Shown piece after piece: positions 55,565 through 63,955 of a DNA stretch of 64,000 bases. Below the pieces are notes generated by a model, which was not told the DNA's origin, searched no databases, and was given only the letters and a program-made list of their open reading frames with translations. The stretch's first letter is position 1. Each line of letters opens with the position of its first letter. This stretch comes from Sulfurimonas marina (GTDB taxonomy: Bacteria; Campylobacterota; Campylobacteria; Campylobacterales; Sulfurimonadaceae). The stretch spans positions 1,302,001 through 1,366,000 of the forward strand of contig NZ_CP041165.1 in the NCBI RefSeq assembly GCF_014905095.1, read 5' to 3'. Position numbers and translations under genes: made by a program.

Positions 55565-56612
55565 AAAATCTTCTTTAATCAAGTTCACACTTATTTATTT
55601 CCTTACTACTGGATTTTTTGTAATTGTATTAGGGTACCTCTATTTTTACCAACAAAAACATCTCATTCTAAAACAAACTGCTACAGATATGTTTCAATAC
55701 TCAGAATTATTGGCTAAAACAGATTTTCAACATCTTCAAAAAGGCTTTTCATACAGTTTGGAAAAAAATCAGAAAGTGGCATTTGAATTCCCTCAAAAGA
55801 TAGGAAAAGACTATGTGAAAGCATTTCCAATAGCAAAGAAAGAGGGTTATATAGTTATATATAAAGATGCAAAAGAGATAGATGATGCAATAGACAAAGT
55901 TAAAATTTTCACTATCTCTTTACAAGTTGCTTTATTAATTATTCTTTTAGTATTGAGCTACTTTTTAGCTAAACAAGCTCTGCGTCCAATGAAAGATGTG
56001 ATTACCCATTTAGATAGATTTGTACTTGACCTTATTCATGATCTCAACACACCAGCGACTTCTATCCTGCTAAATACAAACCTCCTGATGGAATATGAAA
56101 ACGATCCTAAAAAACAAAAAAGACTCAATAGAATAGTTCTGGGTGCTGATACAATCAGTTCACTTTATAAAAATCTCGAGCTATTACTTGATCACAAACT
56201 TGAAAAAGAGACAGTAGACCTTACCCTGCTATTAGAACATAAAGTGGATGATTTTCAGTTACTCTATCCAAAGATCACTTTTAATGTCACTGTAGATAAA
56301 AATACACAACTTTTTACAAATAAGAAAGCTATCTCAAGGATACTAGACAATCTGCTTGTTAATGCCTGCAAATATGCCAATGAAGAGAACCCTAAAATAT
56401 GGATCAATTTTGCAGATGATTGTCTTAGTATTGAAGATAATGGTAAAGGGGTAAAGTATCCAGAAAAAGTTTTTGAGAGAAGCTATAAAGAAAATGACCT
56501 AGGACATGGGATTGGAATGCATATTGTTCATAGACTATGTAATAGCTTGAACATATCAATTCTTATCTCTTCAAAAGAAGAAATAGGAACTAAAGTTACA
56601 TTATGTTTTTAG
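55551..56612 (+). CDS. membrane sensor histidine kinase
   Basis: 353 residues from a GTG at 55551 (no in-frame ATG nearby). Two membrane segments (about 10-31 and 119-140) flank a short periplasmic domain of roughly 85 residues. H-box is LDLIHDLNTPATSILLNTN (His163, unusual HDLNTP rather than HELKTP), N-box ILDNLLVNACKYA, G1 IEDNGKGV, G2 GHGIGMHIVHRL. No HAMP domain is obvious. It pairs with the overlapping response regulator gene; the signal is unknown. Confidence 0.93.
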   Translation: MKNHEKSSLIKFTLIYFLTTGFFVIVLGYLYFYQQKHLILKQTATDMFQYSELLAKTDFQHLQKGFSYSLEKNQKVAFEFPQKIGKDYVKAFPIAKKEGYIVIYKDAKEIDDAIDKVKIFTISLQVALLIILLVLSYFLAKQALRPMKDVITHLDRFVLDLIHDLNTPATSILLNTNLLMEYENDPKKQKRLNRIVLGADTISSLYKNLELLLDHKLEKETVDLTLLLEHKVDDFQLLYPKITFNVTVDKNTQLFTNKKAISRILDNLLVNACKYANEENPKIWINFADDCLSIEDNGKGVKYPEKVFERSYKENDLGHGIGMHIVHRLCNSLNISILISSKEEIGTKVTLCF

Positions 56613-56690
56613 TATTGTGGAATATTCCCCTGAGTCAGACGAATATTAACTCAAGAATCTCTTATTTTTGGAACATAGAGAGCAATTGAA

Positions 56691-58048
56691 GGGAGCGTTA
56701 GAAATTTTGTGTCAGTCCGATAGAATAAAATATTCTAAAGGATTAACACATGAACACACAGTTCGATCTAAATGAAGCCCTTGAACAAATTAAGGCAGGT
56801 GCAAAAATAGAAGGTAAAGATGGAGTCCTTGCTCCACTTATCAAACAACTCACCCAAGCAGCTCTTGAAGCAGAGCTTGAATCCCACTTATCTACAGAAA
56901 TACTAAACAGAAAGAACGGTAAATCCTCCAAGACCATGAAAAGCAGTGTCGGAGAATTCGATCTGGATGTTCCAAGAGACCGTAACGGTTCTTTTGAACC
57001 ACAGCTGATCAAGAAACATCAGACACATATGTCAGACCATATTGAACAGAAGATTCTTTCTTTGTATGCCCTTGGCAACAGTTATTCACAAATATCTGAG
57101 CATATTGAAGAACTTTATGGTGTTTCCTTTTCAAAGGCTACCATCAGTGCTGTAACAGACAAGGTAATACCATTACTCAAAGAGTGGCAACAAAGACCAT
57201 TAGAGAGTATCTACCCCTTTGTATGGCTCGATGCCATACACTACAGGATCAAAGAGAATGGCAAATATGTAGCCAAAGCCATTTATACAATACTTGGTGT
57301 CAAACTTGATGGCAGGAAAGAGATACTGGGCCTTTATCTTTCAGAAAGTGAAGGAGCCAACTTCTGGCTGCAGGTGCTTACTGATCTGAATAATCGTGGT
57401 GTAGAAGATATACTCATTGCTTCAGTAGATGGTCTCAAAGGATTTCCTGAAGCTATTAATGCTATATTCCCTAAAACAGAAGTACAGCTATGTATCGTAC
57501 ATCAGATCAGAAACTCTCTTAAGTATGTTGCTTCCAAAAATCAAAAGGAATTCATGAAAGACCTTAAACTGATCTATCAGGCAATCTCCAAAGAAGCTGC
57601 CGAACTGGAACTTGATAGGCTTGAAGAGAAGTGGGGAACGAAATATCCGATTGTGATACAGTCATGGAGAACCAAATGGGAGAATCTCTCCACCTATTTC
57701 AAATACCCCGAAGACATCAGACGTATTATCTATACAACCAATATCATAGAGTCGGTGCATAGACAGTTCAGAAAACTGACCAAGACCAAAGGTGCATTCC
57801 CTAATGAAAATAGCCTGCTAAAACTGCTTTTTATGGGAATACAGAATGCCCAAAAGAAATGGACGATGCCAATGCGGAACTGGAGCCTTACCGTCTCTCA
57901 GCTGTCTATATTTTTTGAGGGAAGAATCAACACATATTTGGATATCTAAGTTGATTTGTTTTTTATTATGATTATGAAATAATAATAAGATAGAACATGT
58001 TAAAAAAAGGCCAGAACTCGGAAATGCATCTCAAAATTTATGCTTCCC
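56691..58048 (+). mobile_element. IS256-family insertion sequence
   Basis: About 1.36 kb with a single transposase gene. The left end begins GGGAGCGTTAGAAATTTTGT at 56691; the right end (58026-58048) read on the other strand begins GGGAAGCATAAATTTTGAGA, an imperfect terminal inverted repeat of about 25 bp. I could not find a convincing 8-9 bp target duplication next to these ends. The exact ends are uncertain by some bases. Confidence 0.75.
56750..57949 (+). CDS. IS256-family transposase
   Basis: 399 residues, full length for the family. The DDE catalytic residues lie in FVWLDAIHYRIKENG, IASVDGLKGFPEAINAIFP and IIYTTNIIESVHRQFRKLTK (E in the last), with VQLCIVHQIRNSLKYV between them. The N-terminal part has the typical ESHLSTEILNRKNGKSSKTM. 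It appears intact, so the element may still be mobile. Codon use looks somewhat less AT-rich than neighbouring genes. Confidence 0.96.
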   Translation: MNTQFDLNEALEQIKAGAKIEGKDGVLAPLIKQLTQAALEAELESHLSTEILNRKNGKSSKTMKSSVGEFDLDVPRDRNGSFEPQLIKKHQTHMSDHIEQKILSLYALGNSYSQISEHIEELYGVSFSKATISAVTDKVIPLLKEWQQRPLESIYPFVWLDAIHYRIKENGKYVAKAIYTILGVKLDGRKEILGLYLSESEGANFWLQVLTDLNNRGVEDILIASVDGLKGFPEAINAIFPKTEVQLCIVHQIRNSLKYVASKNQKEFMKDLKLIYQAISKEAAELELDRLEEKWGTKYPIVIQSWRTKWENLSTYFKYPEDIRRIIYTTNIIESVHRQFRKLTKTKGAFPNENSLLKLLFMGIQNAQKKWTMPMRNWSLTVSQLSIFFEGRINTYLDI

Positions 58049-58130
58049 TCCAATCTGATTTCCTATTCAGCGGAACATTATGTTCTGCTGTCTATAGGAG
58101 TGAATAAATGGTTATGTTAGGTAATGAGAT

Positions 58131-58589
58131 ATGACGATTCTAAAAGATTCAATAGAAATTAAAGCATCACCAGAGACCATATTTAATGCTTTAATCTGGG
58201 TATTTTCTACCTCGGAGAACTTTAAAACATGGCATAAAGATCACGTAAGATGCCAATGGCTTAAAGGCAATGCATTTGAAGTCGGGTCAGTGCTCTATGT
58301 AGAGGAATATCTACATGGAAAACTACATAAACTAAAGTTTAAGAGCATCCGTTTAGAGCCAAACAGAAAAGTGGAATTTAGACTACTATTCCCTGCATCA
58401 CTAATTTGCCCAGGAGGGGCATTCACCATAGAACAAAAAGACAAAAGTTCTGTCTTTAGTGCCACTTTATCTTTCAGAATGAGTTGGGTATTCTCAATGT
58501 TTTTCAGAGATAGAGTTAAAGCAATAAAAAAACATATGAAAGAAGAAGGAGAGAATCTAAAAACAATTTTAGAAAAAGATAGGATCTAG
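58131..58589 (+). CDS. SRPBCC-family protein
   Basis: 152 residues of the START/Bet v1-like fold: DSIEIKASPETIFNALIWVF at the start, NFKTWHKDHVRCQW in the middle, then VGSVLYVEEYLHGKLHKLKF and repeated beta strands. Such proteins bind hydrophobic ligands; no specific ligand can be told. It lies just after the IS element and runs convergent to mntP. The start choice ATG at 58131 is weakly supported. Confidence 0.75.
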   Translation: MTILKDSIEIKASPETIFNALIWVFSTSENFKTWHKDHVRCQWLKGNAFEVGSVLYVEEYLHGKLHKLKFKSIRLEPNRKVEFRLLFPASLICPGGAFTIEQKDKSSVFSATLSFRMSWVFSMFFRDRVKAIKKHMKEEGENLKTILEKDRI

Positions 58590-58656
58590 CTCATGAGAGG
58601 AGACCTTCTTGGGGAAGGACTACCCAATACTGATCTATCATTTCATTATTTTCTAT

Positions 58657-59211
58657 TTAATTTAAAAGGGTATGTTCTACAAGAATTTTCAAACCAATTG
58701 CAATTAATACAATACCTCCCAAAAGTTCCGCCTTACTTTCTAAATAGGCTCCGCCACGAGACCCGATCAATACACCTATATAGCTAAAAATAAAAGTAGT
58801 GAATCCGATTATCAGGACTGAAATAGTTATAGTTGTTTCCATTAGAGTTAATGTAAAGCCTGCTGCCATAGCATCAATACTGGTAGCAATAGCAAGTAAC
58901 AACAATACTTTGTTGGTAACTTGTGAAATCTCTTCTTCCACAGGTTCACCAAAGCTTTCATAGATCATTTTTAATCCAACTAATGTAAGCAAAATAAACG
59001 CAACCCAATGATCGATCGATGTAATAAAACTTGAAAGACCAACTCCTGCAAGATAACCAATCAGTGGCATAAAACCTTGAAAAAATCCAAAATATAATCC
59101 AGCTTTCAAGGCTAACGATCTGTTAAAAGTAGACTCTTTAGTCCCTAAACCAAGAGATACAGCAAAGGCATCCATGCTTAACGCAATTGCCAGAATAATT
59201 AGTTCAATCAT
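58657..59211 (-). CDS. mntP: manganese efflux pump MntP
   Basis: 184 residues, six membrane segments in two repeated halves of DUF204: ILAIALSMDAFAVSLGLGT and LLAIATSIDAMAAGFTLTL, each with the S-x-D-A motif essential in MntP. It exports Mn2+ across the inner membrane. No yybP-ykoY manganese riboswitch pattern was seen upstream. Its upstream region contains a piece resembling the promoter end of the IS256 element (59271-59315), which may supply a promoter. Confidence 0.93.
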   Translation of the reverse strand: MIELIILAIALSMDAFAVSLGLGTKESTFNRSLALKAGLYFGFFQGFMPLIGYLAGVGLSSFITSIDHWVAFILLTLVGLKMIYESFGEPVEEEISQVTNKVLLLLAIATSIDAMAAGFTLTLMETTITISVLIIGFTTFIFSYIGVLIGSRGGAYLESKAELLGGIVLIAIGLKILVEHTLLN

Positions 59212-59270
59212 ATATTATGATCCTTTTTGAATGAAATCATACACGAAATTTTAGTATTTTTAATGTTATA

Positions 59271-59315
59271 ATTTTATTCTACTATCGTGCCTGACACAAA
59301 ACTCTGAACAGTCTC
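59271..59315 (-). repeat. IS256 left-end-like fragment upstream of mntP
   Basis: On the minus strand it shares TTTTGTGTCAG, then CGATAG, then GAATAAAAT with the left end of the IS at 56705-56731, with small gaps between the blocks. The order is the same, with mntP where the transposase would be. It looks like a solo IS end left by an older insertion, possibly acting as a promoter. Confidence 0.55.
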
Positions 59316-59456
59316 TAAAAAATACTATTTTTTAAATAAATTTATTTTCTTGAAGTCCGTATTATTTGGATAAAGTGCTATGGAGTGAATGCAAATTCGT
59401 GCTCCCTCTCTGTCCGCCACTGTTTTTTTATTTCTAGCATTCAATCTATTCAAAAC

Positions 59457-59477
59457 TTTGGTGTCAATTTGGTGTCA
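59457..59477 (+). repeat. tandem TTTGGTGTCA repeats (candidate integrase arm sites)
   Basis: TTTGGTGTCA occurs at 59457-59466 and again at 59468-59477, 11 bp apart, about 95 bp inside the right att core. Similar TGTCAG/CTGACA words lie near the left border (about 35367-35408). Such arrays are typical arm-binding sites of tyrosine recombinases. Confidence 0.5.
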
Positions 59478-59571
59478 GTATATACCATTTATATACATTT
59501 CTACAATATTTATTAAATGTGAAAACTTCATATTTTAGGGTGTTTTAGAGGGTATAAGAGATTAACTATAA

Positions 59572-59590
59572 AATCCCTCTACCCCATCCA
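59572..59590 (+). repeat. attR: displaced 3' end of tRNA-Gln
   Basis: The last 19 nt of tRNA-Gln with its CCA (AATCCCTCTACCCCATCCA), equal to the first tRNA-Gln copy through CCA and to the second copy up to the discriminator base. No tRNA 5' part precedes it. It lies 9 bp before the end of the Mut7-C gene. Best read as the old tRNA 3' end pushed away by integration of the island. Confidence 0.8.
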
Positions 59591-59598
59591 CTACTTTT

Positions 59599-60057
59599 TT
59601 ATATTGATTCTATTGTATTCATCATACGTTTAAAATGACTTCCATGCCAGTAAACGCGTCCGCATTTGGAACAGACCTCAAAAAAATCAAAATACTTTAC
59701 TACCTTTTTAGGAAGTTGGTCCAAAATCTCTTTTTTATTAATCTCTTTAAGTGTTACATTACATAAAATACAACGAGGTTTTTCTCTTTTGTTTTTAATT
59801 AAAAAAGCTCTATTAAGTTCACGAAGCTGTTCAAGATGATTGATTGAATGCAGATAAAATGTGTTGGAAGTTTTATTTTCATGCAGCAACTTGTCACGCG
59901 TTAGGATTATACGTTCTTCTTGAGCTGATAATGCGATAAGTTCGTCATCATCAATAGAGTTAAAAAACAGGGTGTCAAATCCCATCATCCGTAAATATTT
60001 TGCCAACTTTCCTAAATGACAATCAGCAATAAACTTTAAACTTTTTGTTTTATTCAT
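59599..60057 (-). CDS. Mut7-C domain protein (PIN-like RNase with zinc ribbon)
   Basis: 152 residues from the ATG at 60055-60057; a longer frame to 60147 adds an unlikely hydrophobic leader. FIADCHLGKLAKYLRMMGFD, ILTRDKLLH are the acidic PIN-like nuclease core; a C-terminal zinc ribbon follows (CILCNVTL ... CSKCGRVYWHGSHFKRM). Members are common in archaea and bacteria; a role in RNA processing is assumed, not known. It is divergent from the permease gene. Confidence 0.88.
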   Translation of the reverse strand: MNKTKSLKFIADCHLGKLAKYLRMMGFDTLFFNSIDDDELIALSAQEERIILTRDKLLHENKTSNTFYLHSINHLEQLRELNRAFLIKNKREKPRCILCNVTLKEINKKEILDQLPKKVVKYFDFFEVCSKCGRVYWHGSHFKRMMNTIESI

Positions 60058-60159
60058 ATCTACATTATAGCGATTCAATTCAACGAAATAAATTTTTTTA
60101 AGAATTTCAATATAAACAATGCAATAAAATATTAGCAATACAATCAAAAAGAAGATAAC

Positions 60160-61365
60160 TTGCCCCTAAAAAGAGATATAACTTTACCTTTACTTGTTTT
60201 TTACGGATTAGGAAATATATTAGGTGCAGGGATATATGTACTCGTAGGTAAAGTAGCTTCTATATCAGGCTACTATGCTCCTCTATCTTTTATCATTGCC
60301 TGTATAGTTGTCTTTTTTACAGCACTTAGTTACAGTGAACTCTCATCTAGATTTCCATATAGTGCAGGAGAAGCTTTATATTCAAAAGAAGCCTTCAACT
60401 CAAATATTCTTTCTATTAGTATAGGTGCAATGATTGCACTGAGCGGGATATTATCCAGTGCAACTATTGTAAACGGTGTCAATGGATATATTTCCAATAT
60501 GATAGAGCTTCCCTCTTGGTTCATCTCTGTTTTTATAATTTTAATGTTATGTATAACAGCCATGATCGGTATTGCAAAATCTGTCAAAATTGCCGCCTTA
60601 CTTACTATTGCAGAACTTTTAGGGCTCTTTATAATTATCTATTTTGGATTGATAAACATTGAATTTACAACTATCCAGTACGAAAAATTTATTCCAAACT
60701 TTGAACTATCAAGCTTCTATATTATCTCGCTAGGTGCTTTTCTGGCCTTCTATGCCTTTATAGGATTTGAAGATATTGTCAATATCGCAGAAGAGGTCAA
60801 AACTCCGACGAAAACTTTGCCTAGAGCTATAATGCTCTCTTTACTTATTTCCACTCTATTGTATTTCTTAGTCGCATTAATATCTATTTTGGCAATAGAA
60901 CCAAAAGTTTTGTCAAACTCTCAAGCACCTTTAGCTGATGTATATGAAGCCTTAACAAATAATGAACCTTACTTATTAACTATCATCAGTTCACTTGCTG
61001 TTATAAACGGTGCATTGGTTCAAATCATCATGGTTTCAAGACTACTCTATGGAATGGCAAATAATAATCTCCTTCCAAAAATATTTTCAAGTATCAATGA
61101 AAAAACATCAACCCCGATTTTCTCAACAGTTGTTGCTTCTGTACTAGTGCTCATCTTTGCTTTGTGGCTTCCAATTATTACTCTGGCTAGTTTAACTAGT
61201 TTCTTTATCTTTATTATTTTTACTATAATGAATATCTCACTGATAAAGATCAAGCTACAACAAAAAAAGAGAGAAGAAAATATTATAAACTATCCATTAA
61301 TAGTACCTATCCTTGGGACAGTTATAAATCTTATTCTCTTGATAACTCAACTCAGTTCAATCTGA
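60160..61365 (+). CDS. APC-family amino acid permease
   Basis: 401 residues with 12 membrane segments, starting at a TTG (60160) with AAAGAAG before it. Core motifs of the amino acid-polyamine-organocation family are FYGLGNILGAGIYVLVGKVA, YSELSSRFPYSAGEALYSKE, and AFYAFIGFEDIVNIAEEVKT, then PTKTLPRAIMLSLLIST. Substrate is unknown; the motif set resembles cationic or branched amino acid carriers. Confidence 0.9.
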   Translation: MPLKRDITLPLLVFYGLGNILGAGIYVLVGKVASISGYYAPLSFIIACIVVFFTALSYSELSSRFPYSAGEALYSKEAFNSNILSISIGAMIALSGILSSATIVNGVNGYISNMIELPSWFISVFIILMLCITAMIGIAKSVKIAALLTIAELLGLFIIIYFGLINIEFTTIQYEKFIPNFELSSFYIISLGAFLAFYAFIGFEDIVNIAEEVKTPTKTLPRAIMLSLLISTLLYFLVALISILAIEPKVLSNSQAPLADVYEALTNNEPYLLTIISSLAVINGALVQIIMVSRLLYGMANNNLLPKIFSSINEKTSTPIFSTVVASVLVLIFALWLPIITLASLTSFFIFIIFTIMNISLIKIKLQQKKREENIINYPLIVPILGTVINLILLITQLSSI

Positions 61366-61372
61366 GCTATTT

Positions 61373-63043
61373 TCACTCTGAAATAACTTTATTTCTACCG
61401 TTCTTTTTCGCTTCATACAGTAATTTATCTGCTTCAGCATAAATTTTTTCAACTTGGGAGATATCGCTTGCATATCTAGATACTACCCCTACAGATACAG
61501 TTATATATCTACTCGCACTATTATGTTTATGCTCAATTTTTAAATTTTCTATATTTCCCCTAATCTCATTTGAAAACAAATCTGCTTTCTCTTTTGTTTC
61601 TACACTAAAAAGTATCCCAAATTCTTCACCGCCTAATCTAAAGCAATAATCATCACCTCTTTTGAGAGATTTTTTCAATGTTTTGGCAACTTTTATAAGT
61701 ACATCGTCACCCTTTTGATGTCCATATGTGTCGTTATACTCTTTAAAGTGATCTATGTCTAAAATTAAAAAAGAAACTAGTCCATTTTTACGTTTTGCAC
61801 TATTGATATACTTTGGAAACATCTCATTAAAATATCTTCTATTAAATATATCTGTTAAACCGTCTCTTATAGATATCTCTTCAATTCTTTTTTTATTTGT
61901 TATATCTTGTCTAACTGCTGTATATCCGACTTTTTTCCCTTCTTCATCATATACAGGTGTAATATTAGTATCAACCCAATAAGCTGAACCATCTTTTTTT
62001 CTATTTTTTATTTCCCCTTGCCATGTTCTTCCTCGCTCTAAGCTCTTCCATACCTCTTTATATATACTAGACGGCATATCCGGATGTCTGACAATATTAT
62101 GTGACTGACCTATCAACTCTTCTTTTGAATAACCACTGATCTTGCAAAAAGCTTCCGAGACATCGCTTATTTCTCCATGAAGGTCTGTAGATGATGTAAT
62201 CACATATTTATCGAGTATATTAAGGTATTGATTTATTTTTTTATCTGCTAGTTCCAATTCCCTGTTTTTATTTTCAATAAGCTGTATATCTTTATTAAAC
62301 TCTAAATATAAAAAATAGAGTGCTACACTGTAAGCAGAAAATCTTAAAATATGCCATAGCCACCACTGCATATCCCATAAAAGAGATGATGTAAATAATA
62401 CACCGGCAATTCCAAATAACATACAGTGTCCGGCAAATAATATTTCATCTAGCTTTTGTGTATTTATGTACTCTTTAACAAACTTGAGCGATGCTATAAA
62501 AAAACCCATTCCACCAACTATATTCAACCAATTTGAAACTCTACTAAACGATTTGTCTGAATTAATCATCTCGGGAACATATTCCGAAAAAACAATTGAC
62601 AATAGAGAAAAAAACAGAGCAAATACAATTGCTGAAGCTGGAACTAGCTTATATGTTTTTTGTGATGTTTTCTTTTGATTCATCCATACAAGCATAAAAA
62701 ATATACCACCAAAAAACACTGCAGTTGAGTGTAACCATACAAATAACTTTCCAGGCATCATAATGCCATGAAAAATATCTATAATCCCCATCGTTAACAG
62801 TGCTATTGTTGTATAGTTATAATGATTAAAAACAAGTTTGCTTTCATACTTTAAAAAAATAATTAAAGAGATAATAATAGCGATAGTTCCACCTGCTACT
62901 TCTAAAGCAGAATGGAGAGGAATATTTACAAAGTTCAGAGGGAAATATCTATTTAAAAGATAACCAAATAAAATAGGTAAAGCTATTGTGGTTACTACAG
63001 TGATAAAGATATTTCTTTTTAAATTGCCAAGCATTGGTTTCAT
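61373..63043 (-). CDS. membrane PAS-GGDEF diguanylate cyclase
   Basis: 556 residues: an N-terminal membrane sensor domain with about eight helices (MASE-like; NIPLHSALEVAGGTIAIIIS), then a PAS domain (about 275-385: LHGEISDVSEAFCKISGYSK, HPDMPSSIYKEVWKSL) and a GGDEF domain with intact FRLGGEEFGILF (GGEEF) and DIDHFKEYNDTYGHQKGD. It makes c-di-GMP in response to an unknown membrane or PAS-bound signal. No EAL domain. It is convergent with the permease gene. Confidence 0.93.
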   Translation of the reverse strand: MKPMLGNLKRNIFITVVTTIALPILFGYLLNRYFPLNFVNIPLHSALEVAGGTIAIIISLIIFLKYESKLVFNHYNYTTIALLTMGIIDIFHGIMMPGKLFVWLHSTAVFFGGIFFMLVWMNQKKTSQKTYKLVPASAIVFALFFSLLSIVFSEYVPEMINSDKSFSRVSNWLNIVGGMGFFIASLKFVKEYINTQKLDEILFAGHCMLFGIAGVLFTSSLLWDMQWWLWHILRFSAYSVALYFLYLEFNKDIQLIENKNRELELADKKINQYLNILDKYVITSSTDLHGEISDVSEAFCKISGYSKEELIGQSHNIVRHPDMPSSIYKEVWKSLERGRTWQGEIKNRKKDGSAYWVDTNITPVYDEEGKKVGYTAVRQDITNKKRIEEISIRDGLTDIFNRRYFNEMFPKYINSAKRKNGLVSFLILDIDHFKEYNDTYGHQKGDDVLIKVAKTLKKSLKRGDDYCFRLGGEEFGILFSVETKEKADLFSNEIRGNIENLKIEHKHNSASRYITVSVGVVSRYASDISQVEKIYAEADKLLYEAKKNGRNKVISE

Positions 63044-63146
63044 TATTAAACATCCACAATTTTATATACATAAAACGTATATATTTTGAAGATATGTCAA
63101 ATAGGGTTTTATTAATGCAGAGAATATCTCCCTACATTAAGATTTA

Positions 63147-63350
63147 CTATTTTGCCGTATCATCAGCCATAGTTTTAGAGTTGCCATTTTTACCACACTG
63201 ACAACCTGCACCACATTGACAAGGTTTTACACATTTACAATCAGGATTGTTACATACACCGCCAAAAGGACGAATTTCATTTGAACTGTTTGAACATCCC
63301 ATCATTAGCATTAAACCTAATACTGAAGTTACTTTTACAAATAATTTCAT
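63147..63350 (-). CDS. small Cys-rich lipoprotein
   Basis: 67 residues: signal sequence ending in a lipobox LMMGC (Cys19), then a body with eight more Cys in CNNPDCKCVKPCQCGAGCQC, a metallothionein-like pattern, and a Lys-rich tail. It should be anchored at the cell envelope. Metal binding is likely from the pattern. I do not recognise a named family. Confidence 0.75.
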   Translation of the reverse strand: MKLFVKVTSVLGLMLMMGCSNSSNEIRPFGGVCNNPDCKCVKPCQCGAGCQCGKNGNSKTMADDTAK

Positions 63351-63510
63351 TTATTTCTCCAAAATTAATTTGTAACATTATACAATAAAAACTTTTTGAA
63401 ATATGTGCTTCATAGCTTAAATATTAAGCTACTAAGATACAAGTATCTCTTTTACTTTTTTATATACTAAAAATTTATATAATACGCCTAAGATTAAAAT
63501 AGGATAGAAA

Positions 63511-63627
63511 ATGAACGATACAACAGACTTTACAACATTAACAATCAGAGTGGGAATTTTTTTAGTTATTGCAGGGATTTTTTTCTTTGTTTTAAGATCT
63601 AAAAAGGGAGGGGATAAAGAGAGCTAA
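63511..63627 (+). CDS. 38-residue single-helix membrane peptide
   Basis: A short frame with a good ribosome-binding site (AGGATAGAA, 1-2 bases before ATG): MNDTTDFTTLTIRVGIFLVI then AGIFFFVLRSKKGGDKES. One membrane helix and a positive C-terminus. It lies alone between the lipoprotein and the SorB-like gene on the opposite strand. Real translation is probable but not certain. Confidence 0.6.
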   Translation: MNDTTDFTTLTIRVGIFLVIAGIFFFVLRSKKGGDKES

Positions 63628-63637
63628 AAGCCTCTCT

Positions 63638-63946
63638 TTATTTTAACTTACCGTTACCGTAATGCTCAAATAGGTACTCAGTACAGATTTTTGCATCTTC
63701 ATCTGTAATTGGTGCTTTAAAGTGAGTGATCATTTTATCTACTTTTTTCGCCCAAAATTCTTTTGACTGTGGCCCTTGGTTAATCATATAACCAAAAGAG
63801 TGACACATAAGACAATTTGCCTGAATAGCATCAAAACCTTGACCCATCTTGATCTCATATGCTATGTAAGGAACTTCAACATCACCTTTTACTTGTGCAA
63901 AAAGTGAACCTACCGATAAAACTGCTAATAATAATATTTTTTTCAT
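63638..63946 (-). CDS. monoheme cytochrome c, SorB-like (sulfite dehydrogenase subunit)
   Basis: 102 residues with a signal peptide (MKKILLLAVLSVGSLFAQVK) and one heme site CLMCHSFGY; the wording INQGPQSKEFWAKKVDKMIT and HFKAPITDEDAKICTEYLFE matches the cytochrome subunit of sulfite:cytochrome c oxidoreductases. It would accept electrons from a molybdenum SorA subunit. The gene upstream on the same strand, of which only the end is present, is the natural candidate for SorA. Confidence 0.82.
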   Translation of the reverse strand: MKKILLLAVLSVGSLFAQVKGDVEVPYIAYEIKMGQGFDAIQANCLMCHSFGYMINQGPQSKEFWAKKVDKMITHFKAPITDEDAKICTEYLFEHYGNGKLK

Positions 63947-63955
63947 AACTTACCC

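Larger units (their letters stand above)
59212..59598. other. 387 bp intergenic right end of the island
   Basis: No gene seen. From left to right: the mntP promoter with an IS-end-like fragment (59271-59315), a further partial IS-end-like stretch at about 59391-59420 (TTCGTGCTCCCTC), two copies of TTTGGTGTCA (59457-59466 and 59468-59477) resembling integrase arm sites, and the 3' tRNA-Gln fragment (59572-59590). Confidence 0.65.

Noticed and set aside
58590-58656. Possible terminator between SRPBCC and mntP
   Set aside because: CCTTC/GAAGG forms only a 5 bp stem and no T-run follows directly; the convergent layout makes a terminator likely but this one is not convincing.
60058-60147. Longer N-terminus for the Mut7-C protein
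   Set aside because: The extra 30 residues are hydrophobic and poorly coding; the family begins close to the internal Met at 60057.
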